A stretch of DNA of 64,000 nucleotides, taken from contig CAVXDE010000027.1 in NCBI GenBank assembly GCA_963760435.1, positions 245,158 through 309,157 on the forward strand, given 5' to 3'. Below, one piece after another: positions 27,536 through 36,725 of this stretch. Origin of the DNA: JAFAXD01 sp963760435 (GTDB lineage: Bacteria; Pseudomonadota; Alphaproteobacteria; Rhizobiales; Xanthobacteraceae). Positions within the stretch are counted from its first letter, which is position 1. Each line of letters begins with the position of its first letter. The notes beneath the pieces are model-generated. The model made no database searches, was not told where the DNA came from, and was given only the letters and a program-made list of their open reading frames with translations. The translations under genes were made by a program, and so were the position numbers.

Positions 27536-27736
27536 ATGAAGATTTACGAGCATCACGAACAAGCAGCACAACATTACGAAACCGCTGCCAAACACCATCG
27601 CGAGGCCGCCAAACACCACAAGGCGGGCGATCATGTGCAGGCCGCGCATCATGCCAGGATTGCGTTCGGCCATTACCTGGAGGCGGCTGAGCATCAGAAC
27701 AACGCCGCACGACAGCATGCCAAAGACCATAGCTGA
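27536..27736 (+). CDS. Small histidine- and alanine-rich helical protein
   Basis: The 66-residue protein has about fifteen histidines, several as HH or HxxxH pairs (YEHHEQAAQHYETAAKHH). The pattern repeats about every seven to eleven residues and predicts one long amphipathic helix or helical hairpin. No signal peptide or Cys is present. The start ATG follows GGGAGAACAGG. It stands alone, 180 bases after the tRNA. Similar short His-rich proteins exist in Bradyrhizobium-like genomes, but I know no function. Metal buffering by the His ladder is a possible role (inference). Confidence 0.7.
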   Translation: MKIYEHHEQAAQHYETAAKHHREAAKHHKAGDHVQAAHHARIAFGHYLEAAEHQNNAARQHAKDHS

Positions 27737-27832
27737 CTGCTGCGAGTTGTGAGGATGCCGGTAGAGCGGGCCCAAAACTGCGCGCTCTCCTGATGAGCCG
27801 CGCATCCCCCACTGATCGCAGCCTGGACCGCT

Positions 27833-28240
27833 TCACGCCGGCACTTTGCGCTGGTCGCGAGCCGCCTTCGTTTCGGCCTCCTCGTAGCCGTGCGCCGAGA
27901 GGTCGAACCAGTTTCCTTCCGGGTCGGCGCCGCGATATTCCGCGTAGGGCCGATCGGCGCCGCGGCGCTTCGGTTGCTCGAGTCCGCGTCCCGCAAAGCG
28001 CTTGGAGATCTCGGCTACATCATCGACCGCGAAGCCGAAGTGGTTGATCCCGACCGGCGCTGAGCCTTCGAGACGATGCGGGAGCAGTGCCAGCGTGAGA
28101 TAGCCGTCGCTCACAAAGAATGCGCTGCCATCCGGCTCGCTGTTGATGATCTCCATCTCCAGCACATCGCGATAGAACTCGGCGAGCGCACGCGGGTTGC
28201 GCGCAAAAATCGCGAGATGCCGGATCTTGGGTCTTGCCAT
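27833..28240 (-). CDS. VOC-family (glyoxalase/dioxygenase-like) protein
   Basis: Protein of 135 residues with two beta-alpha-beta-beta-beta modules of the vicinal oxygen chelate fold. The likely metal ligands are the His in RHLAIFARN near the start, the His in INHFGFAVDD and the Glu in the PEGNWFDL region. Members are isomerases, dioxygenases or resistance proteins. The exact reaction cannot be read. It lies 16 bp after the start of the Bug binding-protein gene's stop on the same strand, so the two may be co-transcribed. Confidence 0.85.
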   Translation of the reverse strand: MARPKIRHLAIFARNPRALAEFYRDVLEMEIINSEPDGSAFFVSDGYLTLALLPHRLEGSAPVGINHFGFAVDDVAEISKRFAGRGLEQPKRRGADRPYAEYRGADPEGNWFDLSAHGYEEAETKAARDQRKVPA

Positions 28241-28256
28241 GGGGGCCTCCTATTTA

Positions 28257-29237
28257 TCAGTTCAGTTTCATGCCGATCGACTTGATCACTTTGCCGATCC
28301 GCTCAGTATCCGTACGCATCAGCAGGGCGAAGTCGTCTGGGCTGCCAGCCTTGGGTTCAATCCCCTGCTGGTCGAGCCGACCGACAAGCTCAGGGTCGCG
28401 CGCGGCCCGAACGAATTCCTGGTTGAGCTTGGCTACAAGATCGGCGGGCGTGCCGGCGGGCGCGACCAGGCCGAACCAGGTGGTGAAGTCGATGCCGGGA
28501 AATCCCGCCTCCGCCATGGTCGGTACGTCGGGGACACGTGGCGACCGTTCGGATAGCGCCACTGCGAGGAATTTCACTTTCCCGGCCTTGCGGTACTCAT
28601 TCATGAAGTTGAACGTGCTGAACGAGCTGTCGAGCCGGCCCAGCACGGTGTCCATGTTCATCGGCGAACCGCCTGGATAAGGCACATGGACCAGGGGCGC
28701 GCCGCTGGCGATCTTGAGCATCGTTCCCAGCAAGTAGCCGTTGGAGCCAACGCCCTGTGAGCCGTAGGTCAAGCCTCCGGCCGTGACCCGCGCTAGCGCG
28801 ACGAATTCGCTGACCGTCGTGGCCGGGATTCGTGCCGGCACTGTCATGAACGCCGGAAAATAGAACAGCTCGCTCACCGGCGAAAAATCCTTGACCGGAT
28901 CATAGGCGAGTTCCTGCAACCATTGCAGCGTCGCGTGCGTCCCCGAGTTGGCGAGCAGCAGCGTATAGCCGTCCGGCCGCGCCTGTTTGACCGCCATGGC
29001 GGCGACCACGCCACCACCTCCCGGGCGGTTCTCGATGATGATGCGTTGGCCCAGGCTGCGCCCGACTAGCTCCGCATAGCGACGCATGCTGACATCGACG
29101 CCACCGCCGGCGGGAAGGCCGACGACGACCGTGATCGGGCGCGACGGAAAGTCCTCTGAATGCGCTGTCCGTGGCGCGGCCACACCTGCAAGCGCCACGG
29201 CGGTCAGAAGTCGAAACAGGAATTTCCAGCGACGCAT
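28257..29237 (-). CDS. Bug-family tripartite tricarboxylate transporter substrate-binding protein
   Basis: Exported binding protein of 326 residues. The signal peptide is WKFLFRLLTAVALAGVAAP. The family opening FPSRPITVVVGLPAGGGVDV follows, then ENRPGGGGVVAAMAV and ALSERSPRVPDVPTMAEAGFPG. No TctA or TctB genes are adjacent. The MFS transporter gene just upstream on the same strand may serve the same or a related organic acid. The ligand is unknown. Confidence 0.88.
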   Translation of the reverse strand: MRRWKFLFRLLTAVALAGVAAPRTAHSEDFPSRPITVVVGLPAGGGVDVSMRRYAELVGRSLGQRIIIENRPGGGGVVAAMAVKQARPDGYTLLLANSGTHATLQWLQELAYDPVKDFSPVSELFYFPAFMTVPARIPATTVSEFVALARVTAGGLTYGSQGVGSNGYLLGTMLKIASGAPLVHVPYPGGSPMNMDTVLGRLDSSFSTFNFMNEYRKAGKVKFLAVALSERSPRVPDVPTMAEAGFPGIDFTTWFGLVAPAGTPADLVAKLNQEFVRAARDPELVGRLDQQGIEPKAGSPDDFALLMRTDTERIGKVIKSIGMKLN

Positions 29238-29288
29238 TGCTTTCTATTCCGTTCAACAACCATCGAAGCGTTCTTCACACATCAACTA

Positions 29289-30600
29289 TCACCCCTGTTC
29301 CTTGCTCTCGATCACGGCGAACTTCCGTCCCGCGGTTTCCGGCAGGAACAGTGCGAATACAAGGCTCAAGACAGCACCGAATGCGCCAAACATCATGGCG
29401 GTAAACAGGTCTTTGAACTCGGCGGCGAGCACCGGCACCAGATATGGCATGACGCTGCCGATCAGGCGCCCGACCGTGAATGTGGTCGAAGCGCCGGTCG
29501 CGCGCAGCTCGACCGGAAAAAGCTCCGAGTACCACGGCCCAAATATGCCGATCGAGCCCTGGCCCAAACCCCACAGCGCGTAGCACCAGAACAAGGACCA
29601 ACCGAGCACGGACCCTGGATAGTCAACGCGTCCGAACAGATAGAAGGCCAAGAAGGCGAGGATACAAATCGTCGTCGAGCCGAGGACCGCGACTTTGCGT
29701 CCGACATGATCGCTGGCATATCCGGCGAGCAGCAGTCCGCTCGCCGAAAACAGGCAAAACAGCAGGGTTACCGTGCGGACCACGCCGGGGTTACCATGCA
29801 GGTCGCGGATCATCAGCGTCGGAATGAAAATTGAAATGGACTGGTAGGAGATGACATAGGCACCGCACATCAGCGCGCCAAAGATGAAGTATCGCAGCGA
29901 GGCGCCGCGAAATATTTCAAGCAGCGCGGCTTTCTGCTTACGCTTCTCCTCGGGAAGCCGGCCCGCCTTACGCAATGCGTCGTATTCACTCCACAGTTTC
30001 GATTCGGGCATCTTCGCCCGGATGAAAACCATCAGAATGATTGGTAGGCCGCCGAACAGGAGCGCGACGCGCCAAGCCTGGTCTTCACTGAGGTTCGTCA
30101 ATGCGAAGGTGGCGACGAGCACGGCCATGGCGGTGCCGGCGGCAGACATTGCCTGGACCACGCAGGAGCCGAACCCGCGTTGCCGGCTGCGCCAGACCTC
30201 ATTGAGCAACACCATGCCGGCTCCCCACTCACCGCCGACGCCAATCCCGGTGAAGATGCGGAAGATGAGAAGCGAGGTGAAATCCCAAGCGAGCGCCGAA
30301 AGGATCGAGCCGGCCGCAAGCAGCGCCAAGCTCGCCAGCAACGCTTTCTTGCGGCCGATTTTGTCGCCGAGCCACCCGATCGCGACGCCGCCGACCACCG
30401 ATGCGGTGAGCGTCATCGCCACGATCAGCCCTGTCTGAGGCAAGCGTCATGTTGAGCGAGTGCTGAATCTGCGTCAGCAGGAACGCCATGATGATCAAGT
30501 CGTAGAAATCGAACACATAGCCGAGCAGCGCCGAGCCGATGACGAGGCGGCGCTCGCGCGGCGAATAGGAATCCTCAGCAATCGGCTTGGCGATTGTCAT
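29289..30600 (-). pseudogene. MFS transporter, single frameshift near the N-terminus
   Basis: Major facilitator of about 436 residues when corrected. It begins at the ATG at 30600 with TIAKPIAEDSYSPRERR and GYVFDFYDLIIMAFLLTQIQ. It runs to NMTL and then needs a one-base shift near 30440 to continue as PQTGLIVAMTLTASVVGGVA. At that point the sequence ATGACGCTTGCCTCAG would read ATGACGCTGCCTCAG without one base. The rest has the MFS signatures WLGDKIGRKKAL, GIGVGGEWGAG and MPESKLWSEYD, the pattern of sialate/organic-acid symporters. As written only about 50 in-frame residues are made. A sequencing indel or a real mutation is possible. Confidence 0.82.
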
Positions 30601-30655
30601 TGTTAGCGCTCTTGGGCTGGACGCGTAGCTCCCCGCGCAGAGGCTAGCATGAGGT

Positions 30656-31249
30656 TCATTGAATGTTGAATCCAACCTCGGCCGCCAAGCGATCATACCA
30701 CGCGGTCTGCACGGCCGGCGTCGCGTGCGCATTGGCAGGGCTTGGATTGGGAATGACGAAGAGCCGGCTTGGCCCCAGCCGCCACGGCTGTTCACCCAGT
30801 TCCGGCGCGGGTTCCTCGGCTGCGAGTGCCCGATGCACGTGGCGAAATCCAGTGATGCCATGGAAGCAGGCGATGCGCGGCTTCACGCATTCGAGCTTCG
30901 CCGTGAGTTCGACCACGCCGGCGGCGAGCTCCATCCGGTCGAGTTGATCGGCGCGCGCCGTCGGCCGCTTCACCAGGTCAGTGAAGCCGAAGCCGTAGTC
31001 CGGCAGCAGGCGGTCGTGCTCGGGCTTGAGGGTCTCAACTCCGAGCGCCTGCCTCGCCTCGAGACTCAAAACTGAGCGCGAGAAGCATGGCCAGAACCGG
31101 TTCGTTGTCCTGGCAAAATAATGCCCGCGCTGGGCAGAAAAGAGCGATGGATTGATTCCAACAAATACAATTTTCAGTCCCGGGCGGAGCAAATCCGGCA
31201 GTGTCACCTCGGGCACGTCGGCCACACGCGCCCGGCTGATGTCTTCCAA
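30656..31249 (-). CDS. mug: Mismatch-specific uracil-DNA glycosylase (Mug)
   Basis: DNA repair enzyme of 197 residues that removes uracil or thymine mispaired with guanine, and ethenocytosine. The active-site motif is VFVGINPSLFSAQRGHYFA, in which GINPS is diagnostic for the Mug/TDG branch. The intercalation-loop motif is VIPNPSPANAH near the C-terminus. The protein is complete and slightly longer than E. coli Mug (168 residues). It lies 7 bp downstream of the esterase gene on the same strand. Confidence 0.9.
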   Translation of the reverse strand: MEDISRARVADVPEVTLPDLLRPGLKIVFVGINPSLFSAQRGHYFARTTNRFWPCFSRSVLSLEARQALGVETLKPEHDRLLPDYGFGFTDLVKRPTARADQLDRMELAAGVVELTAKLECVKPRIACFHGITGFRHVHRALAAEEPAPELGEQPWRLGPSRLFVIPNPSPANAHATPAVQTAWYDRLAAEVGFNIQ

Positions 31250-31256
31250 CGGGACC

Positions 31257-32255
31257 TCACCCCACTCCGAGCCGCATCAGCGCCAGCGCGGCGCGGCCGT
31301 TCGGGCCGTAGGGGTTGCCGAGCAACTCGGCCATTTCCAGGTGCGCGTAGTTCGGCGCTTCGATCAGTTCCACCGGCTTGCCGGCCGCCTTCACTGCGGC
31401 GGCGAAGTCGCGGCTCTGGCGCTGGAAGTCCGGCGTCTCGAAGGTGCCGTAAGTCACCTTGATCGGCGCACGCAGCTTATCGATATGTCGCTTCGCACTC
31501 ATGACGTCGGCCATCTGGTCGGTGAAGTGCACGAACTCGCGGCGCCAGGAGAGCCGCACCGGCTCCATCTCGTACATCCCGCTCATGCACAACCCGCCCT
31601 TCACGGCCGTTTCGGGCAGGCCGTAGTCCGGCCAGTCGGTGATGAGCGCGACACCGCAGAGATGCCCGCCGGAGGAATGGCCGCCGATGTAGATGCGCGC
31701 GGGGTCACCGCCGAAACTCGCCGCGTTCTTGCACACCCAGGCAATGGCGCGGCGCACCTGGTCGGCCATCACGCCGAGATCGCCGCCGGCCGTTTTGATG
31801 TCGATGAAATCGAGCGCGACGAAATGGGCGCCGGCATTGACGAACACCTCGGCCGGAAAGCCGTAATCCTTGGCGGCGCCGGTCTGCCAGCTGCCGCCAT
31901 GGATCATGACAAATACCGGGGCGTTGGTCGCCTTGGTGCGATAGATATCGAGCTTCTCAATCTCGGTCGGCCCATAGGTCATGCGCTGCGGGGGGCCGAG
32001 GCGCGCGCGCACCGCCTCGCTGTTGCTCGCCAGCCGTTTCGATACCTGCCCAATCAGCGGCTCGTAGTAGGCCTGGTCGTAGGACGCATCGAGCTCGAGC
32101 TGGTCATAATTGAGGAAGACCGGCTGCCCCTGATGATGCGGCGGCGCGCCAAGCCGACACTCCTGTGCGACGGCTGGCGTGGCCGCAACGGCCGCGCCGG
32201 TGGCAAGCATGCTGCGTCGGCTGATGGGACGAGACGCAATAGGTTTCTCGAACAT
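31257..32255 (-). CDS. Exported alpha/beta hydrolase (BD-FAE/esterase type)
   Basis: Hydrolase of 332 residues with a Tat-like signal (SRRSMLATGAAVAATPAVA). The oxyanion-hole motif is HGGSW and the nucleophile motif GHSSGG. An Asp-containing strand near YGTFETPDFQRQS and a late His (ANYAHLEMAE) complete the triad. It resembles kynurenine formamidase-like and carboxylesterase proteins of the BD-FAE family. It is exported if the twin-arginine signal is used. mug lies just downstream. The substrate is unknown. Confidence 0.85.
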   Translation of the reverse strand: MFEKPIASRPISRRSMLATGAAVAATPAVAQECRLGAPPHHQGQPVFLNYDQLELDASYDQAYYEPLIGQVSKRLASNSEAVRARLGPPQRMTYGPTEIEKLDIYRTKATNAPVFVMIHGGSWQTGAAKDYGFPAEVFVNAGAHFVALDFIDIKTAGGDLGVMADQVRRAIAWVCKNAASFGGDPARIYIGGHSSGGHLCGVALITDWPDYGLPETAVKGGLCMSGMYEMEPVRLSWRREFVHFTDQMADVMSAKRHIDKLRAPIKVTYGTFETPDFQRQSRDFAAAVKAAGKPVELIEAPNYAHLEMAELLGNPYGPNGRAALALMRLGVG

Positions 32256-32325
32256 CGACGTCCTCCCGGTCGGTAATCATCCGACTACTGGGGAAGGAAC
32301 GTCAAGTAAGAAGACGGAACGCTCG

Positions 32326-32511
32326 TCAGTTGAAGTTCTCGACCGGCGTCGGTTCAAGCTTCGAATGATCAAGCTTCTGATGCATGTCGGCCGGTGAGAT
32401 CGTTGACGGCGTGGCGATTGGCGCCGGGACCGCGATGCTTGCTTTGGTCCAGAAGCCAGCTGCGAAAGAGAACAGCGCGACAGCAACAACAATACCGATT
32501 GTCTTGGTCAT
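32326..32511 (-). CDS. Small single-pass membrane or exported protein
   Basis: The 61-residue frame starts at the ATG at 32511. It has one hydrophobic segment (IGIVVAVALFSFAAGFW) and a soluble tail containing SPADMHQKLDHSKLEPTPVE. The frame is open upstream but has no better start. A second small protein in the window (36726-36920) has the same plan and a matching PADVHQ motif, so a small conserved family is suggested. The family is not recognised and no function is known. Confidence 0.6.
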   Translation of the reverse strand: MTKTIGIVVAVALFSFAAGFWTKASIAVPAPIATPSTISPADMHQKLDHSKLEPTPVENFN

Positions 32512-32781
32512 GGCAGCGTCCCCGATCCAGATGTGATCGCTCGCGCAGGTGTTTACGCAAACCCTCGCTCGGCGTCGGTGACCCAGGTCACAGCCGGAGA
32601 TAAATTTCATGCGCGGCCACAAATGCAGGCTATCCAGTACCGCTCCGCGCGCGTTCTTGGGTCCTCCGCCGGATTACAACCAGCTGCCGAACCGCCTTGC
32701 GATACCGGCGCGAGCGCGCGAATATCCATTTCGCACCCCGCAGCCAGGAACGGCGGCTGTGGGCGCCGGCGGGATCAGCTC

Positions 32782-33900
32782 ATGCGAGCAACACTTCGGG
32801 CGGGTATGCGATGGTGCCTCCCGCTCGCATTCTTGGCGACGCTTCCGGCACACGCCGAAGATCAACTCAAGAAAGTGAGGATCGCCTTCGCCGGCCCGGC
32901 GCTGAGTATCGCCCAGCCGTGGCTGCAGATGCCCGGTCCGTTGGGCTACTGGCGCCAGGAAGGCCTCGACGTCGACGTCTTCGTGGCACGCGGCTCGCTG
33001 CAGGCGATCCAGCTGCTCATCTCCGGACAAGCCGACGTGGTGCAGATCAACTCGTGGCCGCTGGTACAGGCTGCGACCAACAACGGCATCCTGATCCGCG
33101 ACCTGATGCTCAACACCGTGATCGACTGGCAACTGGTGGTGCCACAGGACAGCCCGATCAAGGCGGTACGCGACTTCAAGGGCAAGACCATCGGCACCGC
33201 CGGGCTGCCCGGCATGGCGTTCCTGAAATCCTACCTGAAGGCGAACGGACTCGATCCGGACCATGACGTGCAGATCGTCCCGACCGGCGCCGGCGCCCTC
33301 GCCGGGCAGGCACTCGCCAACAAGAAGGTGCAGGGCCTGTTCTATCGCGGCTCCGTCATCGCCGGCCTTGAAAACAACGGTTCCATATTCCGCAGCTTTT
33401 CCGATCCCGAATGGCACCGCCTGCCCGGCTATTCGATGGCCACCTTGCAGAGCACGATTGCACGCGACCCGAAGATGCTGGAAGGCTTGGTGCGGGGCGC
33501 CGCCAAGGCATCGCTGTTCGCGGCGACCAATCCGGATTGCGTGGTTCAGTTACAATGGGCCAACTATCCCGCGACCAAGCCGTCCGGCATCGATGATGAG
33601 ACCGCCGCCAAGTGGGACCGGCGCACGCTCGACCTCACCCTCGCGACCATGAAGATGGCGTTCGACCTGAGCGGCGGCGCCGAGTGGGGCAAGAGCACGC
33701 GCGAGCAGTTCGCGCGCCTGCAGGACATCTTTCTGCGCGGCCGGCTGATCGCCAAGAAGCTGGTCAATCCGGCCGACTACACCATCGGCGTGCCGGACTT
33801 CTTCCAGAAGGCCAATACGTTCGATCACGACGCAATTGTCGAGCAAGCCAATACCTGCGACGGGAAGTCCAAACAGGCAAACACCCATCCGACAAATTAG
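32782..33900 (+). CDS. NitT/TauT-family ABC transporter substrate-binding protein
   Basis: Exported binding protein of about 372 residues. The signal peptide is WCLPLAFLATLPAHAED. The mature part has VRIAFAGPALSIAQPWLQM, VARGSLQAIQLLISGQADVV and FKGKTIGTAGLPGMAFLKSY. These are typical of the nitrate/sulfonate/thiamine-precursor class. The ATG at 32782 is preferred because it begins the signal peptide; the frame is open back to 32533. No permease or ATPase gene is adjacent. It is divergent from the small exported protein at 32326-32511. The ligand is unknown. Confidence 0.86.
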   Translation: MRATLRAGMRWCLPLAFLATLPAHAEDQLKKVRIAFAGPALSIAQPWLQMPGPLGYWRQEGLDVDVFVARGSLQAIQLLISGQADVVQINSWPLVQAATNNGILIRDLMLNTVIDWQLVVPQDSPIKAVRDFKGKTIGTAGLPGMAFLKSYLKANGLDPDHDVQIVPTGAGALAGQALANKKVQGLFYRGSVIAGLENNGSIFRSFSDPEWHRLPGYSMATLQSTIARDPKMLEGLVRGAAKASLFAATNPDCVVQLQWANYPATKPSGIDDETAAKWDRRTLDLTLATMKMAFDLSGGAEWGKSTREQFARLQDIFLRGRLIAKKLVNPADYTIGVPDFFQKANTFDHDAIVEQANTCDGKSKQANTHPTN

Positions 33901-33951
33901 CCAAAGTACGATGCGTTGAGGTTGAATCAAAGCACCAGCCAAATACATCGT

Positions 33952-34076
33952 CATTGCGAGCGAAGCGAAGCAATCCAGGGGCCACAACACTGGGCTCTGG
34001 ATTGCTTCGGCGCGGAGCCTGTCATCGGGCCGGCCACTTCGGGCCGGACCCGTTGGCGCCTCGCAATGACGAGTTC
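33952..34076. repeat. Rhizobial palindromic repeat with REP-like ends
   Basis: The sequence TCATTGCGAGCGAAGCGAAG opens the element, and its complement CTCGCAATGACGA closes it near 34073. Inside, AGCAATCCAG pairs with CTGGATTGCT, and GGCCGGCC pairs with a nearby GGGCCGG run. This TCATTGCGAGCGAAGCGAAGCAATCCAG family is abundant in Bradyrhizobium and Rhodopseudomonas. It lies between the binding-protein gene and the convergent methyltransferase gene. Confidence 0.75.
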
Positions 34077-34109
34077 TTGAAATTCGCTCGAACTTGATTT
34101 CACCACGCT

Positions 34110-35177
34110 CTAGTCCTGCTTGTCGAACACCATCACTTTGGAGACGAACGCCGTCACGTTGCGGCGATGCACGAGCCCGCAACCCGCGGCGAGCGAGGAG
34201 AAATCCTCCCCCACATAGCTCTTGTAGTAGGGCTCGTGATAGTTCTGCGGAAAGCGTTCCAGCAATCCGTCATACTCAGGCACATCGCCCCGCTGGAGCG
34301 AGTCGAGCAACACCAGCCGCCCGCCCGGCTTAAGCACGCGTGCCGCCTCGCCGATCACGGTGCGGCGCACGGCAGGCGGCAGCTCGTGCATCATGAAAAT
34401 GCTGGTGACCGCGTCGATGCTGGCAGCAGGCAGCGGGATTGCTTCCGCATTGGCAACGATCAGGTCGAGGCGCATGCGGCGGCGCAGGTGGCGCCGAGCG
34501 TGACGGATATACGCGTCGGAGAGATCAAGCCCGAGCGCGGGTAGCCGCGGCCAGGCCTGCTTGACGAGATCGAGGAAGCGGCCGGTGCCGCAGCCGAGAT
34601 CAAGGAGCCGCAACGTGCGCTGATCGCGGCCGGCGAAATGCTCGTGGAGCTGCGGCAGCGCCTGGCGCCGCATGGCATTGGCGGTGCCCTTGAACAACAC
34701 CTCGACCTGGGTGTCGTAGCGGTCCGCCGAGTCCTCCGTCAGCCAGCCGCCGGACTGGAAATGAAAATTCTGCAGGTAATAGTCGGGCCGGCGACCGCGG
34801 GTCTCCTCATTGCGCACCTCGCGAAAGTCGTTGCGCTCGCGCCGCTCGTGCACCACGGCGAGGTCGTCGAAGAATAGCCGCGAGCGATAGAGCCGCGTCG
34901 GCAGCGAGCCGTCACGATCGTGCGGCAGCGGATAGATCCCCGCCTCCACGTTGGCGAGGTCCCGCTGCAGCAAGCTGAACATGTCGGCATAGATGCGCCG
35001 CTCGCCCGGCGGCGGCACACGCGATTGCGCCGGCGGACGGCCGCTGCGACCGGTCTCGCGTGCCCGCGTGGCGAGGCGGCGAAACACTACGTCGTGCCCG
35101 GCATACCAGGCGAGGCGCGGCAACTGGTTGGCCGCATAGGCCAGACGCAGGCTGAGGCGGGAGAGCGGAGTGTCCAT
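34110..35177 (-). CDS. Class I SAM-dependent methyltransferase
   Basis: Protein of 355 residues. A less conserved N-terminal third is followed by a Rossmann methyltransferase domain with motif I LLDLGCGTGRFLDLV (about residues 190-205), the acidic LGLDLSDAYI and VTSIFMMHELP. VLKPGGRLVLLDS is the usual motif of the fourth strand region. The substrate may be a small molecule. The N-terminal region (YYLQNFHFQSGGWLTEDSA) is typical of a poorly characterised proteobacterial group. It lies 12 bp after the M20 hydrolase gene end on the same strand. Confidence 0.85.
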   Translation of the reverse strand: MDTPLSRLSLRLAYAANQLPRLAWYAGHDVVFRRLATRARETGRSGRPPAQSRVPPPGERRIYADMFSLLQRDLANVEAGIYPLPHDRDGSLPTRLYRSRLFFDDLAVVHERRERNDFREVRNEETRGRRPDYYLQNFHFQSGGWLTEDSADRYDTQVEVLFKGTANAMRRQALPQLHEHFAGRDQRTLRLLDLGCGTGRFLDLVKQAWPRLPALGLDLSDAYIRHARRHLRRRMRLDLIVANAEAIPLPAASIDAVTSIFMMHELPPAVRRTVIGEAARVLKPGGRLVLLDSLQRGDVPEYDGLLERFPQNYHEPYYKSYVGEDFSSLAAGCGLVHRRNVTAFVSKVMVFDKQD

Positions 35178-35189
35178 GGACGGAAAATA

Positions 35190-36431
35190 TTACGCTGCGT
35201 TGGCGGTTGCCAGCACCGCCTGCAGCAGCACATTGCAGCCGGCTTCGAGATGGGCCGGCTCAGCCAATTCCAGCTCGTTGTGACTGATGCCTCCGGCGCA
35301 GGGCACGAAGATCATCGCGGCTGGGGCGTGGCCGGCCATGTTGACGGCGTCGTGGCCGGCGCCGCTGACGATATCCATATGTGGCAACGCCAGCGCCTGC
35401 GCGCCGGCGCGGACGGCCGCAACGGCGCCAGCCTCGAAATGCGTGACCGGATAGGCCGAGACCTCGGTGATGTTGAAGGTCACGTGGCGCCGCGCGCCGA
35501 TCGACGCGCAGGCGGCGCGGAACGCTCCTTCGATCGCATCGAGCCCAGGCTGATCGGCGTGGCGCAGGTCAACGGTGAAGACAACCCGCCCGGCAATGAC
35601 ATTGCGCGAGTTGGGCCAGGCGTTGATCGCGCCGACGGTGGCGCGCCCGTTGGGCTGGTGCGCCTGCGCGATGCGGTCGAGCTCGACCGCGATCTCGGCC
35701 GCCGCAAGCAGCGCGTCGCGCCGTAGCCGCAACGGCGTTGCTCCCGCGTGCGAATCCTGCCCGATAGCCTCGACGTCGAACCAGCGCAGTCCGAGCGCGC
35801 CGGTGACGACGCCGATGATATTGCCGGTTTCTTCCAGCACCGGGCCCTGCTCAATATGCGGCTCGAAGTAGGCCTTGGCCGAGCGGCCGAACAGGCTGGC
35901 GTCGCCGGCAAACCCAATGCGCGCCAGCGCTTCGCCGACGCTGATCCCATCGCGATCGCGCGCTGCGAGCGTTGCCGCCAGATCATGTGCCCCGACGTAG
36001 ACCGCGGAGCCCATCATCACCGGCTGGAAGCGCGAACCTTCCTCATTGGTCCAGGCGACAATCTCGAGCGGCGCGTCGGTGATCAGGTCCAGATCATTGA
36101 GGGCGCGCACCACCTCAAGCGCCGCCATCACCCCGTAGGCGCCGTCGAACTTGCCTCCGGTCGGCTGCGAGTCGAGGTGGCTGCCAAACAACACCGGCGG
36201 CAGATCCGGCTGGCGCCCCGCGCGCCGCGCAAAGATATTGCCGATCGCATCGACCGCGACCGAGCAGCCCGCCTCCTCGCACCAGCGCACGAAAAGCCTG
36301 CGCGCCTCGCCGTCGAGTTCAGACAGCGCGAGCCGGCAGACGCCGCCTTTCGGGGTCGCGCCGATCTGCGCAAGCTCCATCAGCGAGACCCATAGGCGCT
36401 TACCGTCCACGCGCACGTTTGCTTGCTGCAT
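35190..36431 (-). CDS. Zn-dependent M20-family hydrolase (N-carbamoyl amino acid amidohydrolase type)
   Basis: Amidohydrolase of about 413 residues in the M20/M28 family, of the N-carbamoyl-L-amino acid hydrolase / beta-ureidopropionase / allantoate amidohydrolase branch. Metal ligands lie in FGSHLDSQPTGGKFDGAYG (His and bridging Asp), in WTNEEGSRFQ (Glu pair) and in the late AGHDAVNMAG and HNELE stretches. This activity follows hydantoinase in hydantoin use, so it could act with HyuAB at 14.8-18.9 kb, though the genes are far apart. The ATG at 36431 or the upstream in-frame start at 36464 could be used. Confidence 0.87.
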   Translation of the reverse strand: MQQANVRVDGKRLWVSLMELAQIGATPKGGVCRLALSELDGEARRLFVRWCEEAGCSVAVDAIGNIFARRAGRQPDLPPVLFGSHLDSQPTGGKFDGAYGVMAALEVVRALNDLDLITDAPLEIVAWTNEEGSRFQPVMMGSAVYVGAHDLAATLAARDRDGISVGEALARIGFAGDASLFGRSAKAYFEPHIEQGPVLEETGNIIGVVTGALGLRWFDVEAIGQDSHAGATPLRLRRDALLAAAEIAVELDRIAQAHQPNGRATVGAINAWPNSRNVIAGRVVFTVDLRHADQPGLDAIEGAFRAACASIGARRHVTFNITEVSAYPVTHFEAGAVAAVRAGAQALALPHMDIVSGAGHDAVNMAGHAPAAMIFVPCAGGISHNELELAEPAHLEAGCNVLLQAVLATANAA

Positions 36432-36526
36432 CAATTGCTCCGAATTCCGGCTCGCCAACACCAAATCGGCGTGGCAGAGTGGAGCATATCAGCAAATATC
36501 AGCGCGGCTCGGTAGCTGGATTTGCC

Positions 36527-36715
36527 ATGCGCAGCAGGCAGACAGACGGACTGAGAACCGGCGGGCACGCCTTCGATCCGGTCACCCATGTCTGCGCCAA
36601 ATGCGAGATGACGCGCAAGCAATTCCTGGACGCCGCCAAGCCCAAGTGCGCGGGCCGGCCGAGCGAGGCGGAGCGCTTCCTGATCGACGGCGAGCCCGAC
36701 TCCAAGGGCGGCTAA
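36527..36715 (+). CDS. Small conserved-looking protein with a CxxC pair
   Basis: The 62-residue frame from the ATG at 36527 contains GGHAFDPVTHVCAKCEMTRK with one C-x-x-C pair, then AAKPKCAGRPSEAER. The third Cys and a His could complete a small zinc site. The frame is open upstream to 36419, over the start of the divergent hydrolase gene. The family is not recognised. It lies between two minus-strand genes. Composition and the clear domain-like pattern support a real gene. Confidence 0.6.
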   Translation: MRSRQTDGLRTGGHAFDPVTHVCAKCEMTRKQFLDAAKPKCAGRPSEAERFLIDGEPDSKGG

Positions 36716-36725
36716 TTTGGTCCGA

